From assembly GCF_003596335.1 (NCBI RefSeq), contig NZ_QZCH01000011.1:1-64000 (forward strand): a DNA stretch of 64,000 nt, written 5' to 3'. The translations under genes and the position numbers were made by a program. This stretch comes from Motilimonas pumila (GTDB taxonomy: Bacteria; Pseudomonadota; Gammaproteobacteria; Enterobacterales; CBDFNC01). The number at the start of each line of letters is the position of its first letter. Positions within the stretch are counted from its first letter, which is position 1. The notes below the pieces were generated by a model. It made no database searches. It worked only from the letters and a program-made list of their open reading frames with translations, and had not been told where the DNA came from. Below are positions 57,903-64,000 of the stretch, in pieces.

Positions 57903-59576
57903 TTATGGCGCCATTTTGGCCCAAGTGTCTCGCAGCGACACCGTTCGGTTGAACACAAGCTTACCGTCGCTGGCATCAACGCTGTCTAAGCAGAAGTAAC
58001 CTTCTCGCTCAAACTGGTAAGCTTGCAAAGGTTTGGCATCACCCAAGGAGTATTCAACCACAGCTTGTTTAACCACCAAAGACTCTGGGTTGAGTACTTC
58101 GTGAATATCCTCTGCCACGCCAGGGTTGGCTACAGTGAATAAACGATCATACACACGGACCTCAGCTAGGTGGTTTTTCGCTGCGCTTACCCAGTGGATC
58201 ACGCCTTTGACTTTGCGCCCGTCTGCCGGGTTTTTGCCTAGGGTGTCAGGATCGTAACTGCAACGAATTTCAGTGATTTCGCCATTTTCATCTTTGATGA
58301 CTTGTTCCGCTTTGATCACATATGCGTTACGCAAACGCACCTCTTTACCCAGCACTAAGCGCTTGTACTTTTTGTTTGCTTCTTCACGAAAATCATCACG
58401 GTCAATGTAAAGCTCACGGCTAAAAGGTAACTCGCGTTTACCCATGGACTCGTCTTTTGGATGGTTAGAGCCAGCCAAGGTTTCTATTTGCCCTTCAGGA
58501 TAGTTCTCAATAACCAACTTTAAGGGCTCAAGCACCGCCATGGCACGAGGGGCATTGGCGTCAAAGTCTTCCCGAATACACGCTTCTAACATGGCCATTT
58601 CAACCGTGTTTTCTTGTTTAGTTACGCCAATACGCTTACAAAACTCAACCACAGCGGCAGGTGTATAACCACGGCGACGAATACCGGCAATGGTTGGCAT
58701 ACGTGGATCATCCCAACCCGATACCACGCCTTCAGTTACTAACGCATTGAGTTTACGTTTAGACGTCAACGTACTTTCTAAGTTTAAACGCGAGAATTCA
58801 ATCTGCTGTGGATGATAAGGCGTAGTGATGTTATCCAGAACCCAATCGTACAAAGGACGATGATCTTCAAACTCTAAAGTACACAGACTATGCGTAATGC
58901 CTTCAATAGCATCCGAGATGCAATGAGTGAAGTCATACATAGGGTATATGCACCACTTATCACCGGTTTGATGATGGTGAGCAAAACGGATGCGGTAAAT
59001 CACCGGGTCGCGCATTTTCATGTTAGGCGAAGCCATGTCAATTTTGGCTCGCAACATTTTGCTGCCTTCCTCAAATTCGCCTGCACGCATGCGCTTGAAT
59101 AAATCGAGGTTCTCCTCAACGCTGCGATCGCGATAAGGGCTGTTTTTACCCGGCTCAGTTAATGTGCCACGGTACTCTCGGGTTTCATCAGCGCTAAGCT
59201 CACACACGTAAGCTTTGCCTGTTTCAATTAACTCAACGGCAAATTGATACAGTTGCTCAAAGTAATCGGAAGAATAGCGCACGGCTTCATGCCAATTAAA
59301 ACCTAACCACTCTACGTCACGTTGAATAGCGTTAACGTAGTCAATGTCTTCTTTTAACGGGTTAGTATCATCAAAGCGCAAATTACACAGCGCATTGTCG
59401 TAATCTTGGGCAATGCCAAAATTTAGACAAATGGATTTAGCATGGCCAATATGCAGATAACCATTTGGCTCTGGAGGAAAACGGGTATGCACACGGCCGC
59501 CGTGTTTACCGGTTTTAATGTCTTCATCAATGATTTGACGAATAAAGTTGGTTGGGCGAGTTTCCGCCTGAGACAT
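57903..59576 (-). CDS. glnS: Glutaminyl-tRNA synthetase
   Basis: A class I synthetase charging tRNA-Gln. [23 protein letters not shown] (HIGH, about 40-47) and [16 protein letters not shown] (KMSKS-like TSKRKL) are present, and the C-terminal beta-barrel anticodon domain follows ([22 protein letters not shown]). 557 residues. Upstream in the direction of transcription lies nagE, the order found in E. coli. Confidence 0.97.
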   Translation of the reverse strand: MSQAETRPTNFIRQIIDEDIKTGKHGGRVHTRFPPEPNGYLHIGHAKSICLNFGIAQDYDNALCNLRFDDTNPLKEDIDYVNAIQRDVEWLGFNWHEAVRYSSDYFEQLYQFAVELIETGKAYVCELSADETREYRGTLTEPGKNSPYRDRSVEENLDLFKRMRAGEFEEGSKMLRAKIDMASPNMKMRDPVIYRIRFAHHHQTGDKWCIYPMYDFTHCISDAIEGITHSLCTLEFEDHRPLYDWVLDNITTPYHPQQIEFSRLNLESTLTSKRKLNALVTEGVVSGWDDPRMPTIAGIRRRGYTPAAVVEFCKRIGVTKQENTVEMAMLEACIREDFDANAPRAMAVLEPLKLVIENYPEGQIETLAGSNHPKDESMGKRELPFSRELYIDRDDFREEANKKYKRLVLGKEVRLRNAYVIKAEQVIKDENGEITEIRCSYDPDTLGKNPADGRKVKGVIHWVSAAKNHLAEVRVYDRLFTVANPGVAEDIHEVLNPESLVVKQAVVEYSLGDAKPLQAYQFEREGYFCLDSVDASDGKLVFNRTVSLRDTWAKMAP

Positions 59577-59681
59577 TGAACACCTCGAGTTAGATTAGTC
59601 ACAGTGATATAGCCGGATATAATCTCTGATTACAGCTGGGAAGACAACTACTAAGGTGCGATTAGCCAAAATTTAAGGCAC

Positions 59682-59708
59682 AAAAAAGGGAGCCTAAGCT
59701 CCCTTTTT
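59682..59708 (-). terminator. nagE terminator
   Basis: An 11-bp stem (AAAAAGGGAGC with its complement), CTAA loop, and T run on the minus strand between nagE and glnS. Confidence 0.9.
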
Positions 59709-59739
59709 ACAAATCTGATGTTATCAGATTACTTTAACC

Positions 59740-61209
59740 TTATTGACCCGCGATAGATTTCATTTCGCCGGCAACGATTTCAGCTTGTGGACCAAGGATA
59801 ACTTGTAGGTTGTTATCACCCAGTTTAACTACGCCCATTGCACCTAGGCCTTTTAGTTCAGCTTCATCGATAACGCTGCGATCTTTTAGCGTCAGACGCA
59901 AACGTGTGATACATGCGTCAATCACAGTTAGGTTATCAGCACCGCCTAGCGCAGCTAGGTATTTCTGAGCTAACTCACGCTTGTCTGCGCTTGCTTCTGG
60001 TGCTGCAGCACCGGCATCATCTTGACCTTCTTCACGACCAGGAGTCGCTAGGTCGAACTTGGCGATGACTGCGCGGAACACGAAGTAGTAGATAGCGAAG
60101 AATACTAGACCTTGTAGGATCAACATGTACCAATCTTTCGCCAGTGGGTTACGGCTAGAAAGTACCATATCCACAAGACCTGCAGAGAAACCAAAGCCTG
60201 CAATCCATTCCATGTTAGCCGCGATGAAAACAGAGATACCTGTTAGCAATGCATGGATAACATAAAGTACTGGCGCAACGAACATGAATGAGAATTCTAG
60301 TGGCTCAGTGACACCTGTGAAGAAAGATGCAAAACCGGCTGCAATCATGATTGAAGCAACACGCTCTTTGTTTTCAGGCTTCGCAGCGTGGTAGATAGCT
60401 AGCGCTGCACCAGGAAGACCAAACATCATGATTGGGAAGAAACCAGCTTGGTACATACCTGTTACACCAACAGTAGCTGTACCTTCAGCGATTGATTTAG
60501 CACCGCCTAGGAAGTTAGGAATATCGTTAATACCCGCTACGTCAAACCAGAATACTGAGTTCAGTGCGTGGTGTAGACCAACAGGAATAAGTAGACGGTT
60601 AAAGAATGCGTAGATACCAGCACCAGTAGAGCCAAGACCCTGGATGCCTTCACCGAAGCTTACTAGACCGTTGTAAATAACAGGCCATACAGCCATCAGG
60701 ATGAAAGATACTACGATCATCACCAGAGAAGTGATGATAGGTACAAGACGTTTACCAGAGAAGAATGCCAGCGCTTTATGTAGCTCTACGTGGCTAAAGC
60801 GGTTGTAGATTTCAGCAGTTAACACACCCACTAAAATACCCACAAATTGGTTTTGAATTTTACCGAATGCTGCAGGAACTTCCTCTAAAGGAATGCTTCT
60901 AATTTGTGCCACCGCGCCAGGGTCAAGCAAGGTTTTAACAACGAAGAAACCCACTAAGCCAGCAAGCGCTGCTGCACCGTCTTTATCTTTTGACATACCA
61001 TAAGCAACACCTACCGCGAATAACCATGACATGTTGTCAATGATTGCCGCACCGGCTTTGATTAAGAATGCCGCAAGTGCACTATTGCCGCCCCATGCTA
61101 CTGGGTCAATCCAGTAACCGATACCCATCATGATTGCCGCTGCCGGCAATACTGCGACCGGCACCATAAGTGCACGGCCTATTTTTTGTAAGTAACCAAG
61201 AATATTCAC
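59740..61209 (-). CDS. nagE: PTS N-acetylglucosamine-specific EIICB
   Basis: NagE imports and phosphorylates N-acetylglucosamine. The EIIC channel (about 1-375) has about ten hydrophobic segments with GYLQKIGRALMVPVAVLPAAA, NRLLIPVGLHHALNSVFWF, FFTGVTEPLEFSFMF. A linker leads to the EIIB domain (about 410-489) with the phosphoryl Cys in VIDACITRLRLTLKD. The EIIA domain found in E. coli NagE (648 residues) is absent, so a separate glucose-type EIIA must supply phosphate. Confidence 0.94.
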   Translation of the reverse strand: MNILGYLQKIGRALMVPVAVLPAAAIMMGIGYWIDPVAWGGNSALAAFLIKAGAAIIDNMSWLFAVGVAYGMSKDKDGAAALAGLVGFFVVKTLLDPGAVAQIRSIPLEEVPAAFGKIQNQFVGILVGVLTAEIYNRFSHVELHKALAFFSGKRLVPIITSLVMIVVSFILMAVWPVIYNGLVSFGEGIQGLGSTGAGIYAFFNRLLIPVGLHHALNSVFWFDVAGINDIPNFLGGAKSIAEGTATVGVTGMYQAGFFPIMMFGLPGAALAIYHAAKPENKERVASIMIAAGFASFFTGVTEPLEFSFMFVAPVLYVIHALLTGISVFIAANMEWIAGFGFSAGLVDMVLSSRNPLAKDWYMLILQGLVFFAIYYFVFRAVIAKFDLATPGREEGQDDAGAAAPEASADKRELAQKYLAALGGADNLTVIDACITRLRLTLKDRSVIDEAELKGLGAMGVVKLGDNNLQVILGPQAEIVAGEMKSIAGQ

Positions 61210-61324
61210 AATCTACCTCTCCTTTCCAATAGGTCATTTGTGTATGAATTTATCGCAGGCTCATTTGTATTTTTTTAACTAATTTCACCCACCTAAAATT
61301 AGCATGTCGGGCAGTCTAAGGGAT

Positions 61325-61345
61325 TTATTTCGCTTCGCAAATTAA
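61325..61345 (+). promoter_or_regulatory. NagC-like operator near nagE
   Basis: TTATTTCGC, a TTC spacer and GCAAATTAA form a 21-bp near-palindrome of the NagC/Mlc operator type, 116 bp before nagE. Confidence 0.7.
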
Positions 61346-61355
61346 TAATCAAAAC

Positions 61356-61377
61356 TTTTGTGATCAGGGTCAATTGA
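61356..61377 (+). promoter_or_regulatory. Possible CRP site in the nag regulatory region
   Basis: TGTGA, six bases, then TCAAT matches one perfect and one partial half of the CRP consensus. It sits beside the nagE-side NagC-like operator, as expected of a CRP-activated sugar system. Confidence 0.5.
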
Positions 61378-61769
61378 GTCTTGAAATCGCCTCCATAACT
61401 GTGCTTTATGCCGCAAAATTGATTTAATAAAAATATCCTAAAGCCTTTAATAGCTTGAAACTGGAGTCAATTTATCTAGCGTATCGCAACACCAGAACAC
61501 AAAATCCTGCACCTAGATCATTCCAAGTGAATTCCGTCTGGCCTAGCATTAATACTCACAGCAAACTTGTTGACATTTTCGTTAGCATTAGTGAATCACA
61601 ACTAAGCTGAACACAGGCTTAATCTCATGCCCATTACTTAGTCGCAAATACAAATAACTCTTATTCACCACGAAACTTTCTTCTTAACGCGAATTAATTG
61701 TTTATAAAAATGCGGTTTTAGGTTTTTTTATGGCTTTTTTACGCATTTTTACTGGCCAAATCGGGCAAC

Positions 61770-61790
61770 TTAATTTACGCTACTAAAAAA
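61770..61790 (+). promoter_or_regulatory. Second NagC-like operator, near nagB
   Basis: TTAATTTACGC then TACTAAAAAA agrees with the reverse complement of the 61325 operator at 15 of 21 positions. It lies 45 bp before nagB. Confidence 0.5.
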
Positions 61791-61834
61791 CTTATTCACC
61801 CTTAGATTGTTTTACATACTGGAGACTTTTTGTC

Positions 61835-62635
61835 ATGAGACTTATCCCACTTGATAACGCAAAAGACGTAGGCCTATGGTCAGCTCGCTACATTGCTGAC
61901 GCCATCAACAAATTCGCACCTACTGCTGACCGTCCTTTTGTACTTGGTTGTCCTACAGGTGGTACTCCACTGAACACTTACAAGCGGCTTATTGAACTTA
62001 ATAAGGCTGGCGAAGTAAGTTTCGAGCACGTGGTTACATTCAACATGGATGAGTACGTAGGTATTGCACCGGATCACCCAGAAAGCTACCGCAGCTTCAT
62101 GTACAACAACTTCTTCAACCACATCAACATCCAAGAAAAGAACATTAACTTGCTTGATGGTAATGCGGAAGATTTAGAAGCAGAATGCCAGCGCTACGAA
62201 GACAAGATTGCAAGCTACGGTAAAATTAACCTATTCATGGGCGGCGTGGGTAACGACGGTCACATCGCGTTTAACGAGCCAGCATCTTCTTTGGCTTCAC
62301 GCACTCGTATCAAGACACTGACGCCTGATACGCGTATTGCAAACTCTCGTTTCTTCGACAACGACATCAACCAAGTACCTAAACTGGCCCTGACTATTGG
62401 TGTTGGTACACTACTTGATGCTGAGAAAGTATTAATTCTGGTAACTGGCCATAACAAAGCGCAAGCGCTTGAAGCGGCAGTTGAAGGCAGCGTAAACCAC
62501 CTATGGACTGTTTCTGCACTGCAGCTACACCCTAAATCTATTATTGCTTGTGACGAGCCAGCAACAATGGAACTAAAAGTGAAAACACTGAAATACTTCA
62601 AAGAGCTTGAAGTAGACAACCTAGGTAACCTATAA
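61835..62635 (+). CDS. nagB: Glucosamine-6-phosphate deaminase
   Basis: NagB converts glucosamine 6-phosphate to fructose 6-phosphate and ammonia. Motifs: [27 protein letters not shown] (catalytic Asp/Glu), [20 protein letters not shown] (His about 143), [10 protein letters not shown]. 266 residues is standard. First gene of nagBAC, behind the NagC-like operators. Confidence 0.97.
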   Translation: MRLIPLDNAKDVGLWSARYIADAINKFAPTADRPFVLGCPTGGTPLNTYKRLIELNKAGEVSFEHVVTFNMDEYVGIAPDHPESYRSFMYNNFFNHINIQEKNINLLDGNAEDLEAECQRYEDKIASYGKINLFMGGVGNDGHIAFNEPASSLASRTRIKTLTPDTRIANSRFFDNDINQVPKLALTIGVGTLLDAEKVLILVTGHNKAQALEAAVEGSVNHLWTVSALQLHPKSIIACDEPATMELKVKTLKYFKELEVDNLGNL

Positions 62636-62650
62636 CCTACCGGAGTGGAC

Positions 62651-63787
62651 ATGTACGCATTAACGAATTGTACAATTTACACCACTGAAGCCGTGTTAAC
62701 TGAGCACGCGGTTTTGGTTGACGGTGACGCTATCCACTCCATCGTAGCTGCTGGCGATTTGCCAGCAGGTATCGACACAGTGGATTTAAAAGGCGCAAAC
62801 CTTGCGCCAGGTTTTATCGATTTACAGCTTAATGGTTGTGGCGGCGTGATGTTTAATGACGACGTTTCGGTAAAAACGTTGCAAATCATGCAACAAGCTA
62901 ATCTGAAGTCAGGTTGTACCAGCTACCTACCGACGCTTATCACCTCTTCTGACGAAGACATGAAAGCGGCACTTAAAGTGGGTCGTGAATACATGGATGC
63001 AACACCTAATGAAGTATTAGGGTTGCACCTAGAAGGACCATACCTCAGCCTTGAGAAAAAAGGCATTCATCGTCCTGAGTTCATCCGTGAACCATCACAA
63101 GACATGATTGACCTTATCTGTGAAAACGCAGATATCGTGGCGAAGGTAACCTTAGCGCCTGAAAATACGCCATTAGCGGTTATCAAACAACTAACGGCAG
63201 CGGGTGTACTGGTTTCTTTGGGTCACACCAATGCAACCTACGAGCAAGCACAAGCGGCTATTGATGCTGGCGCGCGTTTTGCGACTCACCTATTCAATGC
63301 AATGTCGCCGATGACAGGTCGTGAGCCTGGAGTACTGGGCGCGATTTACGACAATGACGATGTTTACACCGGCATTATCGTGGATGGTTTCCACGTTGCT
63401 TACCCAAATGTTCGCATTTCGAAAAAAATCAAGGGCGAAAAACTGGTATTAGTGTCTGACGCAACCGCGCCAGCTGGTGCCAATATTGATCAATTTGATT
63501 TTGTAGGCACGACTGTTTATTACAAAGACGGTAAATGTTTTGGCGCCGACGGTACCTTAGGTGGCAGCGCAGTCACCATGATGGAGTCAGTGGAAAACAC
63601 GGTTAAACACGTTGGCATTGAACTGGATGAAGCTATCCGTATGGCCACCTTGTACGCCGCAAAAGCCATTAAAGCAGACGATAAGCTAGGTGCAATTGCC
63701 CCGGGTAAAGTTGCTAACTTGGCTATCTTTGACGCGGATTACCAGGTAACTGGCACCGTAGTCAACGGCATTTACAAGCAAAAGTAA
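62651..63787 (+). CDS. nagA: N-acetylglucosamine-6-phosphate deacetylase
   Basis: NagA removes acetate from N-acetylglucosamine 6-phosphate. It is an amidohydrolase: [66 protein letters not shown] and [12 protein letters not shown] (catalytic Asp). The ATG at 62651 follows CGGAG and matches the family; the GTG six bases earlier is rejected. 378 residues. It starts 15 bp after nagB and ends one base before nagC. Confidence 0.96.
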   Translation: MYALTNCTIYTTEAVLTEHAVLVDGDAIHSIVAAGDLPAGIDTVDLKGANLAPGFIDLQLNGCGGVMFNDDVSVKTLQIMQQANLKSGCTSYLPTLITSSDEDMKAALKVGREYMDATPNEVLGLHLEGPYLSLEKKGIHRPEFIREPSQDMIDLICENADIVAKVTLAPENTPLAVIKQLTAAGVLVSLGHTNATYEQAQAAIDAGARFATHLFNAMSPMTGREPGVLGAIYDNDDVYTGIIVDGFHVAYPNVRISKKIKGEKLVLVSDATAPAGANIDQFDFVGTTVYYKDGKCFGADGTLGGSAVTMMESVENTVKHVGIELDEAIRMATLYAAKAIKADDKLGAIAPGKVANLAIFDADYQVTGTVVNGIYKQK

Positions 63788-63788
63788 T

Positions 63789-64000
63789 ATGCATAAAGGG
63801 CAAATCGCGAATGTTGATTTGATCAAGCAGGTAAACAGCGCCGCTGTTTACCGCTTAATTGATCAACAAGGTCCCATCTCTCGGGTGAAAATAGCCGAGC
63901 TAAGCCAGCTTGCACCGGCCAGCGTCACTAAAATCACTCGCCAGTTACTGGCCCACGACTTAATTAAAGAAGTGGCTCAGCAAGCTTCCACGGGTGGCCG
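63789..64000 (+). CDS. nagC: NagC, ROK-family repressor of the nag regulon, N-terminal part
   Basis: The first 70 codons of NagC run off the window. The helix-turn-helix (about 33-58, SRVKIAELSQLAPASVTKITRQLL) and STGGR at the edge are diagnostic of the NagC/Mlc family. The repressor would bind the two operators upstream of nagE and nagB and is released by N-acetylglucosamine 6-phosphate. The gene lies one base after nagA. A long palindrome lies inside its codons 11-26. Confidence 0.93.
   Translation, partial: MHKGQIANVDLIKQVNSAAVYRLIDQQGPISRVKIAELSQLAPASVTKITRQLLAHDLIKEVAQQASTGG

Larger units (their letters stand above)
61210..61834. other. Divergent nagE-nagBAC regulatory region
   Basis: This 625-bp gap carries two NagC-like operators 445 bp apart and one CRP-like site. 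No gene was recognised. The spacing resembles the looped NagC arrangement known between nagE and nagB in E. coli, though the distance is larger here. Confidence 0.6.

Overview
The window is chromosomal DNA from a gammaproteobacterium related to the Vibrio/Shewanella/Alteromonadales branch. Its gene order keeps long blocks known from E. coli and Vibrio: folD-cysS-ppiB-lpxH; purF-cvpA-dedD-folC-truA-(fimV)-asd-pdxB-fabB-mnmC-yfcL-epmC; pgm-seqA-ybfF-ybfE-fldA-fur; and glnS-nagE-nagBAC. FimV, DUF2999, DUF2788 and EpmC fit the same branch. No rRNA, CRISPR array or prophage was seen.

Layout. 1-6283 is accessory: the end of an ISAs1-family insertion sequence that truncated a neighbouring gene, a GTPase gene (yeiR type) behind a strong Zur-box match, a secreted protein with two chitin-binding modules, a lipoprotein with a beta-helix fold, and a frameshifted small gene. 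6500-17121 is a full C-P lyase operon (phnC-D-E-F-G-H-I-J-K-L-M-N-P) behind an array of Pho-box-like heptamers in 11-bp phase. Its first gene, phnC, carries an internal frameshifting deletion. 17257-20275 holds small or poorly known genes and a PQQ-type sugar dehydrogenase.

20357-21782 is a tRNA operon on the minus strand, transcribed Arg-His-Leu-[4 repeats]-Pro-His-[2 repeats]-Pro. The repeats are about 101 bp long and derive from tRNA-Pro. They keep the 5' half and the anticodon but lack the T arm and the 3' acceptor strand. This is the most unusual object in the window.

21920-59576 is mostly housekeeping: one-carbon metabolism, Cys-tRNA synthesis, lipid A, purine, folate and tRNA modification genes, fatty acid synthesis, EF-P hydroxylation, aromatic amino acids, glycogen breakdown (glgP, pgm), SeqA, Fur and polyamine synthesis (speA-speB). 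It also holds an unusual two-gene signalling unit, a receiver/CheC-like protein followed by a PAS-GGDEF diguanylate cyclase. 59740-64000 is the N-acetylglucosamine regulon (nagE divergent from nagBAC), with two NagC-like operators and a CRP-like site between them. nagC runs off the window end.

How they fit together: the chitin-binding protein and the nag genes suggest use of chitin, and the phn operon suggests growth on phosphonates when phosphate is short. All calls come from reading the translated sequence against remembered family features; no database search was run.
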